From: Tenodera sinensis | Lineage: Eukaryota > Arthropoda > Insecta > Mantodea > Mantidae | Reading direction: 5' to 3' | NCBI GenBank assembly: GCA_030765045.1 | Contig: CM060968.1 | Span: forward strand, 106,075,904 to 106,139,903 | Length of the DNA stretch: 64,000 nt | Shown: positions 23,421-34,585 of the stretch, piece after piece | How the letters are laid out: each line of letters starts with the position of its first letter | Position numbering within the stretch: the first letter of the stretch is position 1 | Translations under genes and position numbers: made by a program | The notes under the pieces: generated by a model | Seen by the model: the letters and a program-made list of their open reading frames with translations, nothing else | Told to the model about the DNA's origin: nothing | The model's database searches: none

Positions 23421-24360
23421 TGTGTCTGTGGATACAATAACTCAAAAATGAAAAGTCAGTTAAAAGCCAAAGTTCGTATTTAAGTTCAATGTATTTCAAG
23501 GATGCGGCACGAAGGTTTTGAAGAAAATTCCTCCAGCCTAAACTACCCTTTACATGGAACATTTTTAAAAAATTTTGATTTTCTCGAAAATGACTAAAGA
23601 TTTTGACCAAAATGCCATATTTGTTATATATTTTGATGAAAAATGATATGTATATCTTAAATTTTCTGGTTATAACCCACGAAGTCCTATTTACTCTGGA
23701 TGAATTTTGCATAACTGGTAAACCGTAAGAGATAGACCAAATCTTACTATACAAAAATGTAGTTCTTGCTAAAACACAATTTTTGTCCAAATAAATGTTT
23801 TTGTAGACTGAACCATTTCGGAGATATTCCTTGTTATTTGTGTGGGTTTTGGAGAACATCTGTCCAATGGAACATCGCTATTCATTTTTATATGTTAACC
23901 GTGCAAAGAGAACGGTATGTGAAAGCTTCAAAAGATTTCACAATTGCTCAAAGCCTACTGTATTCCCATATTCCCCTTGTACCTAAGATAAATAAGCAAT
24001 AAAATAATTTCTGCAATCTAATATCTGAACTAACATGTCGGTCTGGGTGGCTCAGTTGGTTAGACGCTGGCCTACGGATCCCAAGGTTGCGGGTTCAAAC
24101 CCGGCCCAGGCCGATGGTTTTTAAGTGTGCTTAAAAACGACAGCTCCAAGTCAGTAGATTTACTGGTATGTAAAAGAACTCCTGCGGGACAAAATTCCGG
24201 CACACCAGCGACGCTGATGTGATCCTGGCAATTGACAGCGTCGTTAAACAAGAAAATAATTTAATTTTAATTTCTGAACTAACACGAAGAAGATACAGGA
24301 ATAAGGGTTTGTAAGAATGGGTAGTACAAGAGTAGAGTAAGTCATGTGAGTGTATACACA
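23244..24360 (-). repeat. R850 copy split by a SINE
   Basis: Minus copy from the hairpin end (CTACTACGTAAAGAGAGCAA) to AGTAGAGTAAGTCATGTGAG, about 880 bp once the SINE is removed. A GT tract of about 70 bp (23361-23430) with CG-rich edge sits at the family's microsatellite site. The longest R850 frame in the window (184 codons, 23305-23859, minus) lies here. Confidence 0.9.
24036..24272 (+). mobile_element. tRNA-derived SINE with 12-bp duplication
   Basis: Direct repeats TCTGAACTAACA at 24024-24035 and 24273-24284 flank it inside R850. Head: A-box TGGCTCAGTTGG and B-box GGTTCAAACCC with acceptor arms GGTCTGG/CCAGGCC. Body: ACTGGTATGTAAAAGAACTC, CTGCGGGACAAAATTCCGG and GCGTCGTTAAACAAG, a conserved SINE body I associate with insect (polyneopteran) SINEs from memory. 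The tail is T/A-rich. The intact duplication and head suggest a fairly recent insertion. Confidence 0.9.
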
Positions 24361-24957
24361 AGACGTTTTGTTTAGCGATTGCTAACAATTGTATATTGTA
24401 AGGGCATATTCATTTCAAAATATATACAAACGTTGAGATTCATAGGCGCAGAAGATAGTGGCCCGTTTTATGCAGACAAGCAGGATTAGGAAATGTTAAC
24501 AGATGTTCAGGAACAAATGTGAAACATAGTTCCACTGTTGCTTATGAAGCATTTGCGTGGTCAGTGCAAGGTAATTCACCCTACAGTGTACTTACGTATT
24601 TGCATTTAACGCACTGCTGCAAGTAACGGAAAGGAAATAACGGTCAATATCCAGTGCGTTATATGATTTATAGAGCTTCTAACCACCATTAATGGCTTAT
24701 GGTGTTCTTAAATGAAATGTTTCATGGAAAATGGATTAGTCATGGTAGACTGACGATGCCACTTCTCATGATCACTAGATATAAATCTTTAAAGAGGTAT
24801 TTAAAAGCTGCATTAAAGTTTCATCAACACCTCATAATACTCGAGAGCGTTTTAATCATATGATTAGATGCTTTATAAAGAATCAGGAACAAAGCTACTT
24901 TTTTTCCAGGCGTGCTGCAAAACACAATTAGACGAGAAGAAGAGAAATCCCTAATAA
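24361..24957. other. No gene seen
   Basis: AT-rich, no family recognised. Confidence 0.45.
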
Positions 24958-26591
24958 AACTCTGATGTGTTGCACTCACGTGGCTTTCTTTACTCTTGTA
25001 CTAACTATTCTTATAAACACTTATTCCTATATCTTCTTCGTGTTAGTTGAGATAAACGTTTGCAGAAATTATATTATTGCTTATTTCCTTGTAGGTGCAA
25101 GGGAAATATGGGAATACAATAGGCTTTGAGCGATACCTAGTCAAATATTTTAAAGCTTTGAGGTCCCGTTCTCTTTGCACGCTTAACTTATAAAAAATGG
25201 GGTAGTAAGGGGTAGTGACGCGCCTCCTATAGCCTCTCCTACCCAATTCCCATCCTCATCCTGCCCGTGGTGCACCCTGCTTTTAACAGATCAGGCTCTG
25301 GGGACCGAATCACAGCGGTATAACTGTTTCATCTAAAATGGAGGAAATGCCATTTACATATGTGCTGGCCTATCACAGGACAACAGCGTCCCTCAGAGGC
25401 ACATGAGGGGAAGGTCGGTGGATCTAAATACCACCTATTTAGTCCTCCCGGCTAGGTCCGATGGACCCGTTGACCAACGATAGGTGTGGTCCTCCTTGCA
25501 AAATGGGGGTTTAAGTCGGGTGATGTAACTGCCACATTGTAAAACTGGTGCCCGTTAAGAAAACAGTTACATGAAAGCCACATACATGAATATGAGTCCT
25601 AAAGATAAATATTCCGGAGTTAAAACTGTCCCCCAATCGGATCTCCGGGTGGGGACATCTTTAGGCAAATTTCATCACAACAATTCCAATACTTTAAGAA
25701 TTCTACAATGGAATGCAGGAGGCATGTCCCAGCCTAAAAAATGACTGCTTAGCTAGTCATCTCTACAGAATAGGTATCTCATCCTCACCAATATGTGTCC
25801 TGTGTAACGATCCAGCAGAAATGAACGAAGACCACTTGAAGACCTGTGAAGCATTAAGATCAGAAGAAACTACAGTTCAAAAGTATTGGAAAGCACGAAT
25901 GCTAATGGCTTCATTGCCAGATGCAAGGCACTAGAAAACAACAACAACAACTTATAAAAAATGAACGAGGTTCCATTTCACGAAACTTTTAAGTTTTCCG
26001 AAACTGACACAAATAACAAGGAATACCTCCGAAATGGTCCACTCTACTAAAATATTTATCGGAACATAAATTGTGTTTTAGTGAGATCTACATTTTTTGT
26101 ATTTTAAGAATTTGCCTATCTCTTGCGGTTTATGAGTTACTCAAAAGTCATCCAAAGTAAACAGGACTACGTAAGCTATAGCCTGAAAATTCAAGATATA
26201 TATTTGTCATAAAAATATCTTAAGCATATGACATTTTAATCAAAATCCTTTGAGTCATTTTCAAGAAAATCAAAATTTACGAAACATTTTCCATGTAAAG
26301 GATAGTTTAGGGTGGGGCTATTTTCTTAAAAATATTTGTATTGCATCTTTGAAAGACATTAAACTTAAATACCAACTTTGGTTTTTAACCGACTTTTCGT
26401 TTTTGAGTTATGCTGTCCACAGGCTGACAGACTCACAGACTGCCACGCACACATGCGGACCTTTTTCTAAAAATGCTGGTTTTTTTTTGGATTCAGGGGG
26501 TCTCAAAACATATATTTCCGGTGAAATCTCGACATCGAATTTTTGGGTGGAATATAATACTTCCTCTACTTACCAGTAGAGAAAGTAAAAA
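24958..26591 (+). repeat. R850 full-length copy split by a LINE derivative
   Basis: Plus copy from TCTGATGTGTTGCACTCACG to the complete terminal hairpin (TACTTCCTCTACT, TACC, AGTAGAGAAAGTA) and AAAAA at 26550-26591. About 870 bp without the insert at 25200-25948. The next R850 head starts at 26592 with no spacer. Confidence 0.92.
25200..25948 (+). mobile_element. Internally deleted non-LTR retrotransposon (749 bp) with 15-bp duplication
   Basis: AACTTATAAAAAATG occurs at 25185-25199 and 25949-25963; the insert lies between and ends in (CAA)n, a LINE-type tail. It begins with a GC-rich untranslated region and at about 25694 reads LRILQWNAGGMSQPKK, the classic start of an ORF2 endonuclease. 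From about 25740 another frame reads SHLYRIGISSSPICVLC, then HLKTC, the zinc-like C-terminal motif of the same protein class. All of the endonuclease body and reverse transcriptase between them are gone. It must have moved using enzymes supplied by a full-length relative. A 5'-region fragment of the same family is at 58048-58150. Confidence 0.85.
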
Positions 26592-27225
26592 TCTGCCACA
26601 CTGCACTCGTGACTTTCTCTACCCCTTCTTCAACAGTTATTCTTAGAGCAGCTTATTCTTTCATCTAGTTCATATTAATGGACACAAGCGTTTGTAGAAA
26701 TAAAACGTATATTTTTGAGATATTTTTGTGACACATTAAATGTATATTTTCAATTTTCTGGCTACAGCCTATGTAGTCCTGCTTAGTCTGACTCAGTTTT
26801 GAATAAGTCGTAAACCGTAAGAGATAGACAAAATATTACTCTATAAGAAATGTAGATCTTGCTAAAATACACAATTTATGTCTCAATACATTTTTTTGTA
26901 TAGTGAACCATTTCGGAGATATTCCTTGTTTTGTGTGTCAGTTTCGGAAAACTTAGAACTTTAGTGAAATGGAACATCATTGTTCGTTTTTTTATATGTT
27001 AAGCGTGCAAAGAGAACGGTATCTCAAATTTTTAAAATATTTGACTATCGCTCAAAGCCTACTGTATTGTAATATTCCCGTTGCACATACAAGGAAATAA
27101 GGAATACGATAATTTGTACAAATGTTTATCTCAACTAACATGAATAAGATATAGTAATAAGAGTTTGTAAGAATGGTTAGTACAAGAGTAGAGAAAGTCA
27201 TGTGAGTGCAACACATCAGAGTTTT
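26592..27225. repeat. Two R850 pieces fused head-to-head (foldback)
   Basis: 26592-26705 is a plus-orientation head (TCTGCCACACTGCACTCGTG, CTTTCTCTACC). At 26706 it switches to a minus-orientation copy (TTTTTGAGATATTTTTGTGA onward) that ends at AGAGAAAGTCATGTGAGTGC, ACACATCAGA. The head and the final 115 bp are thus inverted repeats of each other. Confidence 0.8.
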
Positions 27226-27802
27226 ATAGAATATTTTCAGAATTACATAAAATGTAATGTAAAAATCCATAGTGATATTTGACAAGTATTCCTGGACAAG
27301 AAAATGTGGCTGGTATACATAACTTATTTTTATAAGCCATAAAAATCCAAGACTAGTAAACAACAAATAAAGATGCAGAACGATAACTAAAATAGCCGAC
27401 ATACTTCTACATAATAAAAACGCTGAGACAATACAACTGTTTATATTGGACTATTAAAGTCTTACTCAACACAGCTCACGGGAGTACTGCCAGCCTGCCG
27501 GTGTAACAATTCTTTGCGAGAGACAATATGACGTGGGTATGAACGTATGGTTGGATGGGAAAGCCTGGGCAAGTGCAATTGCTTGTAATACGCGTGCTGG
27601 CAAGAATCTTGCTCTTAATGATCCAATAAATAATTGAACAACTTAAGATAACACCGTTGGTCATTGACTGGAAAATAGAGAAGAGGAAGGACTCTGGCAC
27701 CTTCACCTCTAATGGTGCTCTCTGATGCTGAAGCAAGGAGGGCTTCTAAAAGTACAAACTTAAACAATTGTAAAACTCTTCACTGAATATACAAGAGAAA
27801 CA
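27226..27802. other. No gene seen
   Basis: AT-rich with a GC-richer part at 27480-27740. The 86-codon minus frame 27476-27736 shows no recognised domain. Confidence 0.4.
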
Positions 27803-28575
27803 TTTTTACTTTCTCTACTACGTATAATAAAGTAGAGGAACTATTGTATTCCACCCAATAATTCGATATCGAGATTTCACTGGAAATATATGTTTTGAGG
27901 TCCCCTGAATAAAAAAAAGCATTTTTAGAAAAAGGTCCGTGTGTCTGTTTAGGTATATCAGTCTGTGGACAGCATAACTCAAAAACCAAAGTTGCTATTT
28001 AAGTTTAGTGTCTTTCACAGAAGTGACATGAAGATTTTGAAGAAAATTGCTTCACTCTAATCTACCCTTTGCATGAAAAACTTTTCGAAAATTTTGATTT
28101 TCTTGAAAATGAGTTAAGGATTTGATTAAAATGCCATATGTTTGAGATATGAAATGCATATCTTCAATTTTCTGGCTACAGCCCACGAAGTCATATTTAC
28201 TCTGAATGATTTTTGCATAACTGGTAAACCGTAAGAGGTAGACAAAATCTTACTGTACAAAAAGCTTAGATCTTGCTAAAGCACATAATTTATGTCTAAA
28301 TAATTTTTTTGTAGAGTGAACCGTTTCGGAGATATTCCTTGTTATTTGTGTGAGTTTTGGAGAACTTAAACGTCTGTCAAATGAATTGGATTTTTTATAT
28401 GAGAACGGAATTTGAAAGCTTTAAAAGATTTTACTATCACTCAAAGCCCACTGTATTTCCTTATTTCCCTTGCATCTACAAGGCAATTAACAATAGGATA
28501 ATTTCTGTAAATGTTTATCTCAACTAACACGAAGAAGATATAGGAATAGGAGTTTGTAAGAATGGTTAGAACAAG
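27803..28575 (-). repeat. R850 copy, hairpin end intact
   Basis: Starts TTTTTACTTTCTCTACTACG with the partner arm AAGTAGAGGAAC, then the usual blocks to ATATAGGAATAGGAGTTTG. The distal 12-mer end is replaced by the next fragment at 28576. Confidence 0.88.
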
Positions 28576-28835
28576 ACTCAGATAAACATTTGTAGAAATG
28601 ATTTTATTTTATATTACGTTCTAGTTACAATGGTGTATAAACTAGGCATAAGTGATTGTCAAATCTTTTAAGAGCTGGTCGCTATGCAATGGCTTTGAAA
28701 TTCCGTTCTCTTTACATAGCCAAGAGATAAAAGCAAACAAAAAGAAGTGTAGTGATTTCTTGAGAAAAGTATCAATATTTGAAAGTTCAAACCAATGACA
28801 AGCAATATCTCACAAATGGTTAGGTATTCCCAGAA
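28576..28835 (+). repeat. Older R850 head, inverted next to previous copy
   Basis: Opposite orientation starting inside the head (CAGATAAACATTTGTAGAAA) with the older-layer signature TTTAAGAGCTGGTCGCTATG and CATAGCCAAGAGATAAAA. Another head-to-head fusion. Confidence 0.7.
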
Positions 28836-29575
28836 AAACCAAGATATTTCAGCTCCTGATGTTCAGCCATGGTGCACCTTGCATGCATTATTATTTTAGT
28901 ACTCGTTATTCTCACATGGAACAGCTGCTGTAAGCATATAAGTGATTCTTTCTCCTTGATTTATAGTCAACTCGAATGCGGACTACCGAATTTATTGCAA
29001 GGTCGTGCAATGTAAACATGTCGTAACCACCTCATTCCCCAAGTAAAGTGCATCCATGAAGAAATTATGGTGTGCTTCCAAGCTTTTATCACATAACTAT
29101 ACGGCTATCGACATTTCGATGCCAGGAAACGCATGATTTATCTCGGTATTAACTGAGTAAACAAGTTGAACAATAAATGCCACCTCCGAAGACCTGAGTA
29201 TCCAAAATAAATAAATAAAATACAAACCAACACCATGTCTCGTAAGTTTTACCAGCGCAAATGTGGCATATATTATTTCCATAAATAGCGCTTAGGATGC
29301 ACGGCTTTAGACTGTAGTCTCCTTCACAATAACCCGGGAATGAGGATGAGAATGCGTATCGATAGAAAATTGAAAAATAGATTCTGTGCATTAAGACTAA
29401 ACACTTTATAAATGCTGAACCATTACTATTTCCGATTTCTCTAGCTGTGTGAAATGTACCTTGCGTATAGTTACTGAAATAAAGTGACAGTTCGGCAAAT
29501 CCCACGTCTGACACCAGAGTGACAAAATGACAAAACCCCAGTTAATTTGTCTCACTTTTTTCTGCCAAAACTGAA
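28836..29575. other. No recognised gene; 121-codon minus frame
   Basis: The frame 29149-29514 (minus) has even composition (GFAELSLYFSNYTQGTF, REIGNSNGSAFIK), but I know no family, see no paired splice sites, and the stretch is otherwise AT-rich. Confidence 0.3.
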
Positions 29576-29695
29576 TGCATACACAGTTCTCTTTTACTGA
29601 CGTTAACACAGTCTACCGCCTTTCGTGATATTACAACTTACAACTGTTTTCTTATCGTACCCTTGAACCACTTTCTGTCGTTCTTCACTCTCTTT
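29576..29695. repeat. Fragment shared with the LTR-like block at 32300-32830
   Basis: TTTACTGACGTTAACACAGTC, ATTACAACTTACAACTG and GAACCACTTTCTGTCGTTC parallel 32320-32420 (TTACTAACACAGTTTATAGT, TACAATTTATAATTG, TCACAGTCTTTC). Class uncertain. Confidence 0.4.
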
Positions 29696-29698
29696 GTC

Positions 29699-29713
29699 AC
29701 ACACACACACGCA

Positions 29714-29775
<62 letters not shown>
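29699..29775. repeat. CA/CG microsatellite
   Basis: (CACG)n then (CA)n directly abutting an R850 piece, although not at the usual R850 microsatellite position. Confidence 0.9.
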
Positions 29776-29777
<2 letters not shown>

Positions 29778-30212
29778 TCTATCTCTTAACGGTTTACCAA
29801 TTATGCAAAAGTCATCCAGAGTAAACATGACTTCGTGGGCTATAGCCAGAAAATTCAAGACATACATTTCATTTGTCATAAAAATATCTCAAACATATGA
29901 CATTTTAATCAAAATCATTATAGCCATTTTCAAGAAAATAGAAGTTTTGGAAAAATTTTCCAAGTAAAGGGTAGTTTAGGGTGGAGGAATTTTCTTCAAA
30001 ATCTTCGTGTCACATCCCTGAAAGAAAAACTTAAATACCAACTTTGGTTTTTAATAGACTTTTCGTTTTTGAGTTAAGCTGTCCACAGACACACACACAG
30101 ACAGACAGACACGCAAACACACACGGACCTTTTTCTAAAAAGCTTTTTTTGGGATTTAGGGGGCTACAAAACGTAACCTTCTGGTGGAATCTCGACATGA
30201 ATTTTTGGATGG
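29776..30212 (+). repeat. R850 distal half
   Basis: Starts at ATCTATCTCTTAACGGTTTA and runs through GAAAATTCAAGACATACATT and the CA site (30090-30125) to GAATTTTTGGATGGAAT; the head and the terminal hairpin are missing. Confidence 0.85.
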
Positions 30213-31698
30213 AATGGGTGATGAAGTGAAGGAACCATAGAAGGCAATAGTCCGCAACCAGATAGGTCACAGAAACGCGCAGAAGTCCCCCACAGTTCCG
30301 GGCACAGGTGGATCGTATTGTCATTCTCTCCTTGCCCACAGAAAGATTGCCAACATTGAGAAACACTATAACCCCAGGAGGAAGCCAAAACGAATCACAG
30401 ATGACCACCACGAAGGAAGGCAGCACTCCGGTGGATATATTCATGGTTGGCAGTGAAAGTAATCTAAATGCTATATGCTATATACGAATGTTTTAGCATA
30501 GCATATCAGTCTGGAAATAAAGGCGCCTGGACGTTACTTTGCAATTAAAGTCAAATGCCATAGCTGCCTGAGCTTGCCGTGAAGTTTGCACCTGAGTAAA
30601 GCAGACTGAGGGAAATGCAAAGCAGCTTGTGGATCACATGGTAAATGCACAGCATCTTTTTATGATTGTATTTAATTGTCTTTCGCCAATGTACGCGCTC
30701 TAGGTACGTCTGGGAGAGGATGTATATTGTTTCTTTGCACCTGCTTAGCACCTTGTCGATGAATGTTAACTTTCTTTTTAAACGCTTGTGAACTCTGTTG
30801 GGTCTGCTGACGCTGCATAAATTAAGTTCGCTCGCCGTCTATGTTTAATGCAAGGTAATTATTTATTTTTTTGTTGGTAAAAAGACCGTCAGGTCTGTGA
30901 CAGGAATGAACTGCTGTTAAAACTGACCTGAGGAGTCACCCCAGAGTCTCTTGATATATTTGGTTTCAACTACTCATGAATAAATCGACTAAAAATGGTC
31001 CTTAAATAAGCAGAATAGTGATATGGAAATGCACGCTAGATTAAAAGTATCAACTGCTACTTAAATTCGCTAGTTTATTTGTTTGTGTACTTACTATTTA
31101 TATTTAAGGGTTCATTAAAAGCCACTAATGATAAATCCACTTTATCTCAAAAACTGTAAGATATCAGGCTGAACTTTTTGCAGGGTGTAGATGCCATTCT
31201 TTTGGCGTTTGTAGACCCTGTGAGGTTTAAATTGTTCAATTTCGTTCTGCACTTGTCTACAGGTATTTTACTTGCTCTAAATTCTTGGAAAGCACATACC
31301 CCATCCCAGACCTCTATTGTCTGTTAAATGGCTACATACACTTTACAAATACCCATCACCATAAAGAGAGAGACAACAAGAGGGTGTTTCTGTCTCTTTT
31401 TTGGGCCTGACAAGTTAAATCTCACAAACGGTAGACAGACACCTGCCTGTCACCTGCACTATTGTTTTTGGATTCTTTTAGTGCTTGAAGCTTAAGATTT
31501 CCTATGTCTGCTCATCGCAAAATCCCTTTGAACCGAAGGAAGCCCTATCATAATTCTGATCCGCCTGAGACAGTAGTAATGTAATTACACCTTAATAATG
31601 GTAAAACCTAATTAAGTAACCTAAATCTGTCAATTGATAATTAAAGCTAAATATAAATTACTGGAAGAGTGCAATAAGGCACCGTCGCATATGTAAAA
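30213..31698. other. No recognised gene; GC-richer part 30220-30440
   Basis: 30220-30440 stands out as GC-richer with several overlapping open frames on both strands but no recognised domain; it begins exactly where the R850 piece ends. At 31140-31200 a separate repeat-like phrase (CTCAAAAACTGTAAGATATC) is written in the style of R850 but is not a copy of it. Confidence 0.35.
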
Positions 31699-32085
31699 CT
31701 GATGTGCTCACTCGCATGACTTTCTCTACTCTTGTACTAACCATTCTTACAAACTCTTATTCCTATATCTTCTTCATGTTAGTTGACATAAACATTTGCA
31801 GAAATTATCTTATTGCTTATTTCCTTGTAGGTGCACGGGGAGTATGGGAATACAGCAGGCTTCGAACGATAGACAAATCTCTTAAAGCTTTCAATTTTTG
31901 TTCTCTTTGCACGGCTAACAAACAAATTAATAACGATGTTCCATTTGATGAAAGTTTATTTTCCAAAACTCACACAAATAACAAGGAATATCTCCCAAAT
32001 GATTCACTCTACAAAAACATTTATTCGGAAATAAATTGTGTGTTTTTTTGTATTAGGGGAAAGGTTAGTACAAGAGCGGAATGAA
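31699..32085 (+). repeat. R850 head half
   Basis: CTGATGTGCTCACTCGCATG, CTTTCTCTACTCTTGTACTA, through ATTTGATGAAAGTTTATTTT to AAATAAATTGTGTG. The distal half is missing. Confidence 0.85.
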
Positions 32086-32299
32086 TCCATTTCAGACATA
32101 AGAGTAACGTTGAAAGAATTAATAAACTTTTGAAAACGACATTTCAAAAGTGACGAATAGAAATTTTGGAACCAAGGAACTTCTAGCCAATGATAGCTAA
32201 CTATAATATATTGTGGGTGAAAGTGAAAATACCGTATACTGTCACAAAATTGGCAAAATACGAAGTCTATTTACTTTTCTAACCTTTTATTTTCCTCTA

Positions 32300-32830
32300 A
32301 ATCTTACTACAAATGCACAACTTCCTTCTCGTTACTAACACAGTTTATAGTCTTTACTGCTACAATTTATAATTGTTCTTCCGTTAATCTTTCACAGTCT
32401 TTCAATGTCTTTCTCCAATTTCACTGTCTCTTATATCTTTATTATTAGGATACAGTCACTCGAAGACACTTACGTACTCGCTGACAGGCTGGCCGACGCA
32501 CTCTCGTAACTATAACTGACGACTTAAACAACTATTATTCACTCAACTCTAAAAACTGACACCAACTAACTCTAACTCTAAAAACTCACTGAACTGCTCA
32601 TTATTTATATTGGAGCCGGCGTAACTTAACCTCCTTCGTGTGCTTTCTTTGGGCACGTGTGCATGACCTAAGCAAAGAAGCTTCTAGATCTTTCTGGACA
32701 CTACGGTGCTATTACGCTAGTTGTCTTGTAGCCCCGGACCTCCTTGGTCAGACACACACATAGCCGTTCGCCGTATGCAAGGAAACCTGGCCTCCTCTTG
32801 CCCGTATATTGTTGAACGACCCAATGTCAC
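32300..32830 (-). mobile_element. Possible solo LTR
   Basis: A moderately GC-rich block that on the minus strand begins TGTGACATTGGGTCGTTC and contains the TATA-like TATAAATAATGAGC near ACGCCGGCTCC. The TG start and promoter-like spacing are compatible with a long terminal repeat, but a CA end and a target duplication were not pinned down. A related fragment is at 29576-29695. Confidence 0.3.
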
Positions 32831-33559
32831 AATACATTTATTGTACCGAAAGGAAAGAGACAATAATTCCAGTAAGTAGATGCAATTTCCAGGCTAAAAT
32901 GTGAGAAAACTAGTGGTGCGCAAATCTGTTAAATGATTCGTTGCACTAACTGTGAAGAAGAGGCAGTCATCGCCCATAGGGAGAGAAACATATCTGCCAT
33001 ATTTGTAGAAAGTTGTCAGAAATCATAGCCAAGCAAGAAGCCTTAAGCTAGCCCAGATAGTCCAGGAGACAAATTCGCAACGTGTCCAGAACTTCAAAAT
33101 CATCCAGGAGGTGTGCCACATTTAAAGATACGCAAATCGAGGCACCTTTTCAAAACAGGTGCCTCACGTCACACAAAAGTCTGAAAAGCAGTGACTCTAA
33201 CCTTGCGGGACAAAGGCGAGGGTGGATTTATCTCCACCTACTGTTCGCCGAGCTATGACGCATTCATGGGACTAAAAACCTCTCTACATGCTTGAGTACG
33301 GAAGGGAAAATGCTTCATGCACAAAGCGAACAAGGTGGAGTGAAGCCACAAGGTGACGTCATTAACTCATAAGGGAAGATGTGGGGCAACACTGCTAAAA
33401 AGGAAACGCTATTCCCATCCTCCGCTATAGCTCACTTATCACTTCAGACCGTCCTTTGGTGAATTTAAACAGATGTAGATAGTATATAAGGTTAAAGTAG
33501 AAAGACATTTTTATTGGTGTTCTCACCTGAGGCCGATCTGTTCACTAAACATGGTATTC
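32831..33559. other. No gene seen
   Basis: Less AT-rich than most of the window, with no frame of note and no recognised repeat. Confidence 0.4.
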
Positions 33560-33732
33560 ATGCTTAGCTTCTACCAAGAATGTGACACAAAGATTTTTTT
33601 CAAGAAGACTTGTCCATTCCAAACTAAATTTATATGGGACATTTTCCATTATTTTTTTTAGTTTCTCAAATATGACTCTAAGATTTTCATAAAAATAGTA
33701 TGTTTAAGAAATTTGCAAAATCGATAAAATGT

Positions 33733-33776
<44 letters not shown>

Positions 33777-34200
33777 AAAGTCATCTTCATTCTGAATGAG
33801 TTCTATCTAATCATTGGTAAACTACAGGAGTAAATACCACTGCAGAAGAAAGTAGGTGTGTCAAAGGACACGATTTATACCAAATAAAAATGTTTGTGGC
33901 TTTAACCATTTCCGAGATATTGTTATTCGTTAACATTTTTAAACGCCTAAGTGTACTTGTTTCAAGTGGTAAGTCGCTAATCGTTTGTATCGTGGTCATG
34001 CAAAGGGAGCGGAGTTTTAAAATCGTTGGATAAAGACCAGCTCTTAAATAATTTGACTATCCTTAATTCTACTACATTCCCACACGGAAATATGCAATAA
34101 AAACATTTCTACAAATGTTTATCTCGATTATGAATAGGTATAAGATGAAACGTTTTAAATAATACAATGTTGAATAATGGGAAAGAAAGTTATGTAGATG
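33560..34200 (-). repeat. Diverged R850 copy with long T tract
   Basis: Older-layer minus copy: GTGACACAAAGATTTTTTTC, GGTAAACTACAGGAGTAAA, CATTTCCGAGATATTG, CATGCAAAGGGAGCGGAG and GACCAGCTCTTAAATAATTT. A T run of about 37 (33734-33770) replaces part of the middle. Confidence 0.7.
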
Positions 34201-34211
34201 TAGAAGTAGAG

Positions 34212-34585
34212 TATATACGGAGGGGATTCCACACTGAGTCAGGCTTATCGTATGTCAGCCATCCCCTCCCACCTCAGTAGGCCTGGTAACTACAAGGCCA
34301 CACATCTGTCCAGAACAGCAGTTACAGAGCACAAACCCCCCACACGCCAGCGCTAACTCGTCCATCGCCGACACTTCCGGCTCTTAAAAACTGAATTGAA
34401 GGTAAGTGAAATGAAATCAAGAGACGGGAAATTCTGAGGATGTAAGTATTTTTCCCAGCATTAGCTTGGTTTCTCGGGAAACTCCCCGAAAAAAACATGA
34501 GTGGGGAAGTTTCGGCTGCGAGAATCGAACCCACGATCTCCCGTACGGAGCCATGTGCGCTACCGCAGAGCCATCTCCCTCGAAC
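34212..34585 (-). mobile_element. tRNA-derived SINE (same family as 54843-55390)
   Basis: Minus strand: A-box-like TGGCTCTGCGGTAGCGC, B-box GGTTCGATTCTC, then a body with TTTCCCGAGAAACCAAGC, AGCCGGAAGTGTCGGCG and an end GGAATCCCCTCCG shared with 54843-55390. The 89- and 114-codon frames here are by-products. Confidence 0.8.

Noticed and set aside
23305..23859. A 184-codon minus frame as a gene
   Set aside because: It lies wholly in R850 and includes a TH-repeat from the microsatellite; other copies are broken.
24041..24116. A functional tRNA gene
   Set aside because: The anticodon arm does not fold properly and it is the head of a SINE with a known-type body.
33734..33770. Long T run as the tail of a processed pseudogene
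   Set aside because: It interrupts an R850 copy that continues on both sides; no gene copy is attached.
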